The translations under genes and the position numbers were made by a program. Positions 55,362-64,000 of a stretch of DNA of 64,000 nt are shown here, piece by piece. The stretch spans positions 1 through 64,000 of the forward strand of contig NZ_CBYO010000011.1 in assembly GCF_000577245.1 (NCBI RefSeq). The letters are read 5' to 3'. This stretch comes from Paucisalibacillus algeriensis. Lineage in GTDB: Bacteria; Bacillota; Bacilli; Bacillales; Amphibacillaceae. The notes below the pieces were generated by a model that saw nothing but the letters and a program-made list of their open reading frames with translations, was not told the DNA's origin and did not search any database. Each line of letters begins with the position of its first letter. The first letter of the stretch is position 1.

Positions 55362-56603
55362 CTAATCTTTCTCCTTTACACTACCTTTAAGTGGATGTTC
55401 TGGACGAATAAAACCACTTAATATATAGGATTCCTTTGATTCATCAAATATTTTCTCCTCTAGAATTGTCTCATGCTCAAAGCGATTTATCAAATTTCCT
55501 TCCTTTGCCTCTAAAGAAATTTGATATGGATCCCATTCTGCTTTTAGAACATCTTCCACTTTTTGGATTAAGAATTTCAAGTCTCCTTCATCAAGGGCGC
55601 TAATTGTTATATGGGGACGATTGATAGGTATGAACTCATCATCTACTAGGTCCTTTTTATTATACACCGTGAGCATCGGAATAGAGCTACAATCTAGTTC
55701 GTCTAATAATTTTAAAACGGTATCCTGATGTTGCTGATTATCTGGGTGTGAACTATCGACAACATGAAGTATGAAGTCTGCTTCACTTACTTCTTCCAAT
55801 GTGGAACGAAAGGCTGCAATTAACGTAGTTGGTAGTTGCTGAATAAAACCAACCGTATCAGTAAGTAACACTTGAAAACCTGATGGTAATTGAATTTTTC
55901 TTGTTAATGGATCCAATGTTGCGAATAATTTATTCTCTTCTAATGAGTCACTGCCTGTTAACCGATTAAACATAGTTGATTTACCGGCGTTGGTATACCC
56001 GACAATCGCAATTTGAAAAACTTCATTTTGTTTTCTGCGTTTCCGATATTGATCACGTTGTCTTACCACTTGTTTTAAGCGTCTTTTAATATCGTCGATA
56101 CGTCTTCTAATATGTCGTTGATCCGCTTCTAATTTCGTTTCACCAGGTCCTCTTGTTCCAATTCCAGCACCTAATCTAGATAACTGGACTCCTTGCCCGC
56201 GTAATCTTGGTAATAAATATTGAAGCTGTGCTAATTCAACTTGAAGCTTTCCTTCCTTCGTTCTAGCTCTACTAGCAAATATATCAAGAATTAATTGGCT
56301 TCGATCAATAACACGACATTCGAAAAAATCACTTAAATTTCTAGACTGTCCTGCGGATAACTCATCATTGGATATCACTAAGTCTATGTCTAGTTCGTCA
56401 ATTCTTTCTTTTATTTCTGCCATCTTACCTTCACCAATATAAAAAGCAGAATGAATTCTCTCCCTGTTTTGTGTAATCACTTCTACAACTTTACCTCCCG
56501 CAGTATCTGCTAAAGAGATTAGTTCTTCCAAGGAGGATTCAAAAAAATCATCAGGTTGGTTAGGTTTTTTTACAGCTATTGCAATAATTCTTTCTTCTGA
56601 CAT
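55362..56603 (-). CDS. hflX: GTPase HflX
   Basis: The product (about 413 residues) has the N-terminal HflX domain (AFYIGEGKMAEIKE), a GTPase domain with GYTNAGKST and DTVGFIQQLPT motifs, and NKKDL. HflX binds ribosomes and splits stalled or hibernating ones. ATG 56603, with AAGGAGAG upstream, is preferred to the longer frame to 56672; the long frame would overlap spoVK by seven bases. Confidence 0.95.
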   Translation of the reverse strand: MSEERIIAIAVKKPNQPDDFFESSLEELISLADTAGGKVVEVITQNRERIHSAFYIGEGKMAEIKERIDELDIDLVISNDELSAGQSRNLSDFFECRVIDRSQLILDIFASRARTKEGKLQVELAQLQYLLPRLRGQGVQLSRLGAGIGTRGPGETKLEADQRHIRRRIDDIKRRLKQVVRQRDQYRKRRKQNEVFQIAIVGYTNAGKSTMFNRLTGSDSLEENKLFATLDPLTRKIQLPSGFQVLLTDTVGFIQQLPTTLIAAFRSTLEEVSEADFILHVVDSSHPDNQQHQDTVLKLLDELDCSSIPMLTVYNKKDLVDDEFIPINRPHITISALDEGDLKFLIQKVEDVLKAEWDPYQISLEAKEGNLINRFEHETILEEKIFDESKESYILSGFIRPEHPLKGSVKEKD

Positions 56604-56665
56604 GAGTTCTTTTTCTCTCCTTCTTTTGTTGCTGAATATATGAGTATGATTAGATGATATAAGGC

Positions 56666-57598
56666 TTACCAAATCGACTCGATATCCTCTAATTTTAAAT
56701 CATTTCCTGTTAGTAGTATAAGTTCGTCTGGTGAGATATTATCCTTATAAAGTAATCTTACCGCCTGCATTCGTATAGCATGTTCAATAACATTTCGGAT
56801 AAATCGGGCATTGGAAAAGTTTCTATTAATATTATTCTTTTGCTTATATAGATAATTCCTTAATTTCCATTCGGCATCTTTTGACAATTGATATTCTCTA
56901 TCAGATGCCATTTGCCGTGAAATTTCAAGCAATTCATCGACTTCATAATCCGGGAATTCGAGAATGAAAGGAAATCTTGATTTCAATCCAGGGTTAAGTG
57001 TTAAAAATCGGTCCATTTCATATGGATAACCGGCTAGGATTAACACAAAGTCATCACCACTATCTTCCATATGTTTCACTAGTGTGTCAATCGCTTCCTT
57101 TCCAAAATCTCTTTCCCCTCCTCTTGCTAAAGAATAAGCTTCATCGATAAAGAGAATTCCACCCATCGCTTTATGAATTAAGGCACGAGTTTTCTGTGCT
57201 GTTTGACCTATATATTCCCCAACTAAATCTGCTCTTTCGGCCTCAATAAAATGTCCTTTAGATAATAAGTTCATATCAAAATATATCTTAGCTAATTTTC
57301 TAGCGACAGTTGTTTTTCCAGTCCCTGGGTTTCCTTTGAATAGCATATGCAATACTTGCTTTGTATTGGAAAGACCCATCTGAGTTCGTTTTTCATTAAT
57401 AACAATAGATGCATAGATTTCTTTTATTTTTCGTTTTAAATTATCCATTCCAACAAAAGTGGATAGTTCTTGATCAATATGAGCAAATGGGTCTTTTCCA
57501 ATATATTCTTGTTGAACACTATCTAGTTTAGCAGCGTGATTATCTTGTAAGACAATATTTATTTTTCCATTTTTATGATGAATCCTTTGAGTACCCAA
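56666..57598 (-). CDS. spoVK: Stage V sporulation protein K (AAA ATPase)
   Basis: The product (about 310 residues) is an AAA ATPase of the SpoVK/CbbX type, with Walker A GNPGTGKTTVARKL, Walker B ILFIDEAYSL and a GLKSRFPFILEFPDYEVDEL arginine-finger region. It is needed for late spore maturation in B. subtilis. TTG 57598 has AAGGAG eight bases upstream and is preferred to GTG 57607, which overlaps that SD. It is upstream of hflX. Confidence 0.93.
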   Translation of the reverse strand: MGTQRIHHKNGKINIVLQDNHAAKLDSVQQEYIGKDPFAHIDQELSTFVGMDNLKRKIKEIYASIVINEKRTQMGLSNTKQVLHMLFKGNPGTGKTTVARKLAKIYFDMNLLSKGHFIEAERADLVGEYIGQTAQKTRALIHKAMGGILFIDEAYSLARGGERDFGKEAIDTLVKHMEDSGDDFVLILAGYPYEMDRFLTLNPGLKSRFPFILEFPDYEVDELLEISRQMASDREYQLSKDAEWKLRNYLYKQKNNINRNFSNARFIRNVIEHAIRMQAVRLLYKDNISPDELILLTGNDLKLEDIESIW

Positions 57599-57782
57599 CT
57601 TTATCACTCCTTAGTCATCTTATTATACGTAGAGAGCAATAAAGTTGTGACAAATGCCTATTCCATTATAAAAACTCGAATTTGCTTTTCGAGAAGCGAA
57701 TTGAAAGTTTTTCTAGTCGGTACTAAAAAATATTAACTACGATGAAATTTTCATGATAATATTTCGTAACGTGAAAACCAAA

Positions 57783-57807
57783 AACGAACGCTATTAAAGC
57801 GTTCGTT
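57783..57807 (-). terminator. Terminator of hfq
   Basis: AACGAACGCT and AGCGTTCGTT pair around ATTAA; the minus strand continues with TTTTTGG. Confidence 0.85.
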
Positions 57808-57812
57808 ACAGT

Positions 57813-58037
57813 TTATTCTTTATCCAGATTTACGTTTTTAGATGGTGCAAAAGTGGAAATAGCGTGTTTGAAGATTAATTGCTGTTTACCTTCGGATTCC
57901 AACAAAACTGTAAAATTGTCAAAAGCTTTGACTATGCCTCTTAACTGAAAACCATTCGTGAGAAACACGGTAACGGAAATATGATCTTTTCGTAATTGAT
58001 TTAAATAATGATCCTGAATGTTCACAGATTGTGCCAC
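57813..58037 (-). CDS. hfq: RNA-binding protein Hfq
   Basis: The 74-residue Sm-like protein has the Sm1 motif ([22 protein letters not shown]) and the Sm2 KHAISTF motif. Gram-positive Hfq forms hexamers and binds small RNAs, though its role in bacilli is modest. The start is ATG 58037 with GAGGAGG. It is next to miaA, as usual. Confidence 0.97.
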   Translation of the reverse strand: MAQSVNIQDHYLNQLRKDHISVTVFLTNGFQLRGIVKAFDNFTVLLESEGKQQLIFKHAISTFAPSKNVNLDKE

Positions 58038-58079
58038 CTGATTTTCCTCCTCTTTTCTATCTATACTATATATTTCTAC

Positions 58080-59012
58080 TTAACTTTCAATAAATCCTGC
58101 TAAATTGGCTAAAATGTCTTTAATTTTTTCATTCATTGTTGACGGGGTAAGTTCATACCAATTTACATCCATTTTGTTCTTAAACCATGTATATTGCCTT
58201 TTAGCATATCTCCTTGAATTGCGTTTCAATATTTCGAGTGATTCATCTAAAGAAACTTCTCCAGAAAAATAAGGAATTAATTCTTTATACCCTATTGCTT
58301 TCATTGATTGATAGTTTTGATAGCCTTTTTCAATCAATACTTTAACCTCTTCCAATAAACCTTCCTTAACCATGTCATCAACTCGTTGATTGATTCGACT
58401 ATAAAGTATTACTCGTTCCATCTCAAGGCCGACTAACATACTTTCGTATGGGCTTATATTTGATTGTTGCTTTTGATACTCGGTCATCGTTAAACCAGTT
58501 TTTTCGAAGATTTCTAACGCTCTAAGGACTCTTCGAAAATTATTTGGATGGATTTTTTCAGCTTGGTTAGGATCGATTATCTTTAAACGGTTAAATAATG
58601 AATCAATGCCATTTTGCTTCATTTCATCCTCTAATCTTTTCGTTACGGCATCATCTCTCTTTTCTTTAGAAAAATTGTAATCCTGGAGAACTGCTTGTAT
58701 GTATAGACCACTTCCCCCAACAATAATAGGAATGTGGTTTCTCGCTGATATTTCTTTTATATATTTCTGAACATAGTATTGAAAATCGGCAACAGAGAAT
58801 TCTTCATCTGGGGACTTAATGTCAAGCATATGATGTGGTATTCCTTCCATTTCTTCTTCTTTTATTTTGGCTGTACCGATATCCATCCCTTTATAAACTT
58901 GCATGGAATCACCACTAATAATCTCCCCACCAAACTTTTTAGCAACCTCTATACTAAGTCTAGTTTTCCCAACAGCAGTGGGACCAACTATCGCAATAAC
59001 TTTTTGTTTCAT
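58080..59012 (-). CDS. miaA: tRNA dimethylallyltransferase
   Basis: The 310-residue enzyme adds a dimethylallyl group to A37 of tRNAs that read UNN codons. The P-loop GPTAVGKT, SGDSMQVYKGMDIGTAK and the C-terminal RRYAKRQYTWFKNK motif are present. The start is ATG 59012. It lies 42 bases before hfq, and probably forms one transcript with it. Confidence 0.97.
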   Translation of the reverse strand: MKQKVIAIVGPTAVGKTRLSIEVAKKFGGEIISGDSMQVYKGMDIGTAKIKEEEMEGIPHHMLDIKSPDEEFSVADFQYYVQKYIKEISARNHIPIIVGGSGLYIQAVLQDYNFSKEKRDDAVTKRLEDEMKQNGIDSLFNRLKIIDPNQAEKIHPNNFRRVLRALEIFEKTGLTMTEYQKQQSNISPYESMLVGLEMERVILYSRINQRVDDMVKEGLLEEVKVLIEKGYQNYQSMKAIGYKELIPYFSGEVSLDESLEILKRNSRRYAKRQYTWFKNKMDVNWYELTPSTMNEKIKDILANLAGFIES

Positions 59013-59042
59013 TCAACTTCCCCTAATAAAATAATCTTTTTA

Positions 59043-59492
59043 TTATTTATACGCCCGATAGGCAGATAACATCCAAACATATTTTTCATAGCTTCCTAGA
59101 AGAGAAATTAACAAATCTTTTGTTGGTTCATCACTTCGTTCGTCAGCAAGTTTAAATCCAACATCTCGGATTTCAGCGATTAGCTGCATATAATCTGCAT
59201 GTAACTGGTCCATTATTTCGTCTTCTTTATCATCTGCATTCGCTTCTACTACAGTAGCTTCTTTTAAATACTTTGACATGGTTGCTAGCGGTTTTCCATC
59301 AATCATCAGAATCCTCTCTGCAACTTCATCAAGATCATTTGCGATCTTTTTATACATTTCTTCAAATAATGCATGAAGCGCGAAAAAATGCCTTCCTTGG
59401 ACGAACCAATGATAACGGTGTAATTTCACATACATCACAAATTGGTTCGATAATAATTGATTTAAGAATTTAATTAAATTTTGATTTTCCAC
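59043..59492 (-). CDS. Dps-family ferritin-like protein
   Basis: The 149-residue protein has the Dps fold with the ferroxidase ligands visible in KLHRYHWFVQG (histidines and aromatic residues) and NDLDEVAERI (acidic residues). Such dodecamers store iron with peroxide as oxidant and protect DNA. The start is ATG 59492 with an AGGTGG SD. A GATAATCCTAATCATAAG stretch upstream (minus strand, 59550 region) is reminiscent of Fur/PerR boxes but imperfect. It is inserted between mutL and miaA, which are closer together in many bacilli. Confidence 0.9.
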   Translation of the reverse strand: MENQNLIKFLNQLLSNQFVMYVKLHRYHWFVQGRHFFALHALFEEMYKKIANDLDEVAERILMIDGKPLATMSKYLKEATVVEANADDKEDEIMDQLHADYMQLIAEIRDVGFKLADERSDEPTKDLLISLLGSYEKYVWMLSAYRAYK

Positions 59493-59588
59493 CTGTACTC
59501 CACCTTTATAAGATCATAAAGCGCTTATTTTTCCTTCTAGAATTGCACTTATGATTAGGATTATCGAAGTACAGTGGAAATATACCTA

Positions 59589-61445
59589 TTACATCACACG
59601 TTTAAACATTTTTTCTAACTCATAAGTTGTAAAGTGGACGATAATTGGTCGTCCATGCGGACAAGTAAATGGATCAGTTGTTTTTCTTAAATCTTCTAGT
59701 AACCGGAACATATCGTCATGATTTAAATAATGGTTAGCTTTAATCGAGCGTTTGCATGACATTAAGATAGCTGCATCTTCTCGAATAGATTCAACATCAA
59801 TTCGCTCATCTTGCATTATTTGCTCGATCATTTCTCTAATGACCTCTTCTTCAAATCCCTTAGGAAACCAATTAGGATAGGACCTGACAATGAAAGATTG
59901 GTTGCCAAAGCTTTCAAAAAACAAACCCACATTCTCTAATTCTGCTTTATAATGTTCTATAAAAATAGATTCGTGCTTTGAAAATTCAAACGTGATTGGG
60001 ATAAGTAACTCTTGAACCTCTTTCGCTGTTTGACCTAGCTTTTTCTTGAAGAACTCATATTTAATACGTTCTTGCGCTGCATGCTGATCAATCATATAAA
60101 ATCCATTTTCATTTTGCGCTAAGATATACGTACCATGTAATTGTCCAATTGGGTACATAGGTGGCACACGATTTTCCGGTTCTATTACCTCTTCTTTCTT
60201 AGGTATCAGTTGTTGTTCAAACGTTTGTTTGAATTTCTCTATGAATACTTCTTCTTTTTGAAGATTAGTTTCACTAGCCATAGATTGTTTCACTGGATTA
60301 TATTGTACTCTTGTATCTTCATGGTTATATCTTGATTTATCCGTATCATTAGTTACCACATGCGACTCTCTTACAATTGGTTCAGGTTCATTAAAATTTA
60401 AAGTCGGCTGAAAACTTTGCTTATGATTCTCTTTCGGTTTTTGTTCTAGTTCAGGAATTAATCTAGTTTGTCTAAAGGTTGTTCGTATTTGTTCTTCAAC
60501 TAACGTATACAGTTCTTTATCCTTACTAAATCTAGCTTCCAGTTTTGTTGGATGGACATTAACATCAACTAGAATTGGGTCCATATTAATTTGTAAGACA
60601 ACAATTGGAGAACGACCAATGGGTAGTAATGTATGATAACCACGGATGATAGCCTGTGTAATCGGGATACTTTTTATATACCTACCGTTTAAAATTATAG
60701 AAATGTAAGACCTTGATGCTCTAGTGATCTCAGGTTTTGCTATATATCCATTAATCTTAAAATCAAGAGTCTCCACTTTTATAGGAAGCATCTTTCTGGC
60801 AACACCCATACCGTATATTTGGGCGATAACTTGAAGCAAATCTCCAGTACCTGGAGTTTTAAATAACGATTTTCCATTATGAGATGCTTCAAATCGGATT
60901 TCTGGATGGGACAAAGCTAGTCTGTTTAATAGGTCAGTAATATGTCCAAGTTCCGTATGAATGGTCTTCATATATTTCAAACGTGCAGGGGTGTTATAAA
61001 ATAAATCGGAAACAGTTATTTCTGTTCCCATTCTAGCATCACTTTTACCCCTCTCAAGGACTTCGCCACCCTCGAGAGATAAATAAGTTCCTGCAGAATT
61101 ACCTTGTGAAGTCTTTATGGTTAATCTACATACAGATGCTATACTCGCTAAGGCTTCTCCCCGAAAGCCTAATGTATGCACATGAAACAAATCTGACTCA
61201 CTGCGAATTTTACTAGTAGCGTGGCGAAGAAAAGCTCTTTCTACATCGTCCTCGGCCATACCCTCTCCATTATCTGTAATTTTAATTTGTTCCAATCCTG
61301 CTTCCAGAACATCAATTTTTATCCATGTACTACCAGCATCAATACTATTTTCAACTAATTCTTTTACCACAGATGCTGGTCTTTCTACAACTTCACCTGC
61401 GGCTATCTTATTTGCTAATGTTTCTGGCATTTGAATTATTTTCAT
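59589..61445 (-). CDS. mutL: DNA mismatch repair protein MutL
   Basis: The 618-residue protein has the GHKL ATPase half ([33 protein letters not shown]) and a C-terminal endonuclease half with [19 protein letters not shown] and CPHGRP, the zinc-site motifs of nicking MutL proteins. The linker (about 335-430) is variable and acidic. It follows mutS by 22 bases and is cotranscribed. Confidence 0.97.
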   Translation of the reverse strand: MKIIQMPETLANKIAAGEVVERPASVVKELVENSIDAGSTWIKIDVLEAGLEQIKITDNGEGMAEDDVERAFLRHATSKIRSESDLFHVHTLGFRGEALASIASVCRLTIKTSQGNSAGTYLSLEGGEVLERGKSDARMGTEITVSDLFYNTPARLKYMKTIHTELGHITDLLNRLALSHPEIRFEASHNGKSLFKTPGTGDLLQVIAQIYGMGVARKMLPIKVETLDFKINGYIAKPEITRASRSYISIILNGRYIKSIPITQAIIRGYHTLLPIGRSPIVVLQINMDPILVDVNVHPTKLEARFSKDKELYTLVEEQIRTTFRQTRLIPELEQKPKENHKQSFQPTLNFNEPEPIVRESHVVTNDTDKSRYNHEDTRVQYNPVKQSMASETNLQKEEVFIEKFKQTFEQQLIPKKEEVIEPENRVPPMYPIGQLHGTYILAQNENGFYMIDQHAAQERIKYEFFKKKLGQTAKEVQELLIPITFEFSKHESIFIEHYKAELENVGLFFESFGNQSFIVRSYPNWFPKGFEEEVIREMIEQIMQDERIDVESIREDAAILMSCKRSIKANHYLNHDDMFRLLEDLRKTTDPFTCPHGRPIIVHFTTYELEKMFKRVM

Positions 61446-61467
61446 TAGAAAGAACCCTTTCTATTTA

Positions 61468-64000
61468 CTACTTTGTAATCTTTTGTTTACTTAACTTTTG
61501 TAAACGATGTAATGCATTCATTGCCTCTAAAGGGGTCATATCAAAAAGATCAAGTTCATTCAATTTTTCTAGAATGTTTACTTCTCCATCAGATATCACT
61601 TTTGTATTTATCACCTTTTGATTAGTCTCATCTACAAAGAATGATAACTGATTAGATTCTTTACGGATGGTTTTCAGATTCTCTCCTGAGTCAAAGCTTT
61701 CTAATTGTTCTAAAATCACACTTGCCCGGTTAATCAATTTTTCCGGTAAGTTTGCAAGCTTAGCTACATGAATACCATAACTTTTATCCGCAGCACCCTC
61801 TTTTATTTGATGGAGAAATACGACATTACCATCATACTCCTCTGCACGAACATGTATATTCTTTAATCTCGGGAGATTTTCTTCTAATGCCGTTAATTCA
61901 TGATAATGGGTAGAGAATAATGTTTTCGCATGAATGTTATCATGAATATACTCAACAATTGCCTGTGCAAGTGCCATTCCATCATAGGTACTAGTTCCAC
62001 GTCCAATTTCATCAAGAAGAATTAGACTTCTTTCTGTAGCATTGGCTATTGCATGATTGGCTTCAAGCATTTCTACCATAAAAGTACTTTGACCTGACAC
62101 AAGATCATCTGCAGCTCCGATACGAGTGAAAACCTGGTCAAAAATGATAAGCTCTGCTTCTTCACATGGTACAAAGCATCCTATTTGACCCATAATAGCA
62201 ATCAATGCCAATTGTCTCATATACGTGCTCTTTCCAGACATATTTGGACCGGTGATTAATAATACATTCTTTTCATTATTTAACACGATATCATTTGGTA
62301 CAAAAGTGCCTTCATCCATCACTTTTTCAATCACAGGATGACGACCATTTTTGACTTCCAATTTAGCATCTGTGAATCTTGGTCGTTGGTAATTATTTTC
62401 TTCACTAACCGTTGCAAAAGCTTGTAGAACATCGATTTTACTAATGATATCCGCTAGGTATTGAATTCTAGGAATTTGTGACTTGATTCTTTCTCGTATT
62501 TCTGAAAAGAGTTTGTATTCCAGGTCTACACTTTTTTCTTCTGCCTCTAATATCAATTGCTCTTTTTCTTTTAATTCTGGCGTAATAAATCGTTCCGCAT
62601 TTGTTAATGTTTGTTTCCGCTCATACTTACCTTCTGGTAGCAAGTGTAAATTTGCTTTTGTGACCTCAATATAATAACCAAACACACGATTGTAGCCAAT
62701 TTTTAATGACTTAATATTCGTCTCTTGTTTTTCTCTTTGTTCTAGCTCTGCAATCCACTTCTTACCATTTCGTGAAGCATATCGATAGGTATCTAATTGA
62801 TTATCATATCCATCCTTTATAATATCTCCATCTTTAATGGAGATTGGGGGATCTTGTACTATACTAGCTTCGAGGATATCCACTACTTCACTAGGACAAT
62901 TCAGTAAGTCCGCTAACTGATTAATTTGTTTGTTTTCAAAAGATGACAGTATTTCCTTTATTTCCGGAATTCTATTTAATGACTTTTTAAGCTGGATAAG
63001 ATCTCGTGCATTTACATTTCCAAATGCAATTCTTCCTGCTAAACGTTCTAAATCATAAACAGATTTTAAACTATCACGCAATGAATCTCGTTCCATAAAT
63101 GCATGGTAAAAGCCTTCTACTGCTTCTAATCGATTTTCTATTTGAATTTTATCTAGAAGTGGTCGCTCTAACCATTTTTTTAACATTCTAGATCCCATTG
63201 CTGTAACCGTTTTGTCAAGAACCCATAATAGACTACCGTGTCTTCCTTTTCTTAAAATCGTTTCAGTAAGCTCAAGATTTCGCTTAGAGTACATATCTAA
63301 TGACAGATAAGTACTAAGCTCAAGTATCTCCGCTTGCTTTAAATGATCTAAAGAACGTTTTTGAGTATTTTGGACATAATTTAGTAAGCGACTAAATGCT
63401 TTTACTAACCGTTCATCAGTCAAGTTTTCACAAATATTGCGGTACTCTCCATTAAAGGTTACCTCATCTTGATATGACAATGTTACTTGTAATCTATCCT
63501 TTAATTGTTGTTGAAGTTCCTCTGATAAACTGGATGAAACTACAATCTCTTTTATTGGTTGGTTATAAAGTTCATGTATAACACGATCAAATTCAGAACC
63601 AATATGAGCAATTTTACTTTCCCCGGTTGATAGATCACAATAAACAACAACAAAGGATCCATCCTGAAAATGAGATAGACTTGCAATATAATTATTATTC
63701 CGTTCATTTAGCATTGTACTTTCCATAACCGTTCCAGGAGTAATAAGTTGTACTACTTCACGCTTAACAACTCCTTTTGCGGTTTTTGGATCCTCCACTT
63801 GTTCACAAATGGCTACTTTATACCCTTTCTCCACCAGATTCTTTATATAATTTCCTGCTGAATGGTAAGGTACACCACACATGGGGATTTTTTCATCTTG
63901 TCCACCATCACGTTTTGTTAAGGTGATCTCCAATTCCCTAGATGCTTTTATAGCATCCTCAAAGAACATCTCATAAAAATCACCTAGTCGAAAGAATAAA
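61468..64000 (-). CDS. mutS: DNA mismatch repair protein MutS (5' end outside window)
   Basis: The frame remains open to the window end, where it reads [16 protein letters not shown], so the first few residues including the start lie beyond 64000; an internal ATG at 63969 is not the start. The visible 844 or so residues include the connector and lever domains, the ATPase with [13 protein letters not shown] and [12 protein letters not shown], and the STHYHELT motif. MutS recognises mismatches and recruits MutL. Confidence 0.97.
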   Translation of the reverse strand, partial: LFFRLGDFYEMFFEDAIKASRELEITLTKRDGGQDEKIPMCGVPYHSAGNYIKNLVEKGYKVAICEQVEDPKTAKGVVKREVVQLITPGTVMESTMLNERNNNYIASLSHFQDGSFVVVYCDLSTGESKIAHIGSEFDRVIHELYNQPIKEIVVSSSLSEELQQQLKDRLQVTLSYQDEVTFNGEYRNICENLTDERLVKAFSRLLNYVQNTQKRSLDHLKQAEILELSTYLSLDMYSKRNLELTETILRKGRHGSLLWVLDKTVTAMGSRMLKKWLERPLLDKIQIENRLEAVEGFYHAFMERDSLRDSLKSVYDLERLAGRIAFGNVNARDLIQLKKSLNRIPEIKEILSSFENKQINQLADLLNCPSEVVDILEASIVQDPPISIKDGDIIKDGYDNQLDTYRYASRNGKKWIAELEQREKQETNIKSLKIGYNRVFGYYIEVTKANLHLLPEGKYERKQTLTNAERFITPELKEKEQLILEAEEKSVDLEYKLFSEIRERIKSQIPRIQYLADIISKIDVLQAFATVSEENNYQRPRFTDAKLEVKNGRHPVIEKVMDEGTFVPNDIVLNNEKNVLLITGPNMSGKSTYMRQLALIAIMGQIGCFVPCEEAELIIFDQVFTRIGAADDLVSGQSTFMVEMLEANHAIANATERSLILLDEIGRGTSTYDGMALAQAIVEYIHDNIHAKTLFSTHYHELTALEENLPRLKNIHVRAEEYDGNVVFLHQIKEGAADKSYGIHVAKLANLPEKLINRASVILEQLESFDSGENLKTIRKESNQLSFFVDETNQKVINTKVISDGEVNILEKLNELDLFDMTPLEAMNALHRLQKLSKQKITK

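Overview
The window is chromosomal DNA of a low-GC, endospore-forming member of the Bacillaceae. Spore genes include a gerA-type germinant receptor operon, tlp, spoVK, sirA and a sporulation-type PAS kinase. Regulation is typical of Firmicutes: a T-box leader before leuS, LexA boxes of the CGAAC-N4-GTTYG type, and GlnR boxes of the TGTNA-N7-TNACA type. Gene order from parC/parE through plsY, yneP/yneQ, acnA, ccdA/B/C, sirA, tkt, yneB and lexA to glnA/glnR, hflX, spoVK, hfq, miaA and mutL/mutS follows the Bacillus subtilis yne/ynb/ymc region closely. The genus cannot be fixed from sequence alone; a halotolerant Bacillaceae relative such as Oceanobacillus or Virgibacillus is plausible (inference).

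Layout. 1-2.6 kb: tail of an IS110-family transposase, then an ECF sigma/anti-sigma pair. 2.9-5.7 kb: leuS with its T-box and promoter. 6.2-9.9 kb: gerAA/AB/AC-type operon. 10-17.6 kb: an accessory stretch with an integrase remnant, an MFS exporter behind a long palindrome, two lipoproteins (one with a VWA domain), a YkuK-family protein, an AlkD-like repair protein, a LysM-CAP protein, a CPBP protease and a 57-residue asparagine-rich peptide. 17.6-23.3 kb: ypcP exonuclease, the double dynamin DynA, a CBS protein and a flavin reductase. 23.5-29.4 kb: a leucine/acyl-CoA catabolic operon (yngJ/HA/HB/F/E-like) with a TetR regulator and a probable operator.

29.5-42.7 kb: a methyltransferase, topoisomerase IV (parE-parC), yneT, plsY, folE2, yidD, yneQ, yneP, tlp, a short fbpB-like gene, a thioredoxin-like lipoprotein or membrane protein, and acnA. 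42.9-47.7 kb: sensor kinase, yneK, and a cytochrome c maturation cluster (ccdA, ccdB, ccdC) interrupted by a lone mrpB-like gene, then yneF and sirA. 48-52 kb: tkt, ynzC and the SOS locus yneB/lexA, in which the usual yneA slot holds only a 30-residue membrane peptide. 52.0-64 kb: a MITE-like inverted-repeat element, glnRA, ynbB, hflX, spoVK, hfq, miaA, dps, mutL and the 3' part of mutS.

Most of the window is conserved core genome. The least ordinary parts are the yneA replacement, the hairpin-enclosed, probably AUU-started fbpB-like gene, the orphan mrpB inside the ccd cluster, the Asn-rich peptide, the operator-like palindrome before the MFS operon, and the catabolic operon without HMG-CoA lyase. 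No tRNA, rRNA, CRISPR array or complete prophage was seen. Start codons were moved from the longest frame where a Shine-Dalgarno sequence (SD) clearly pointed elsewhere.
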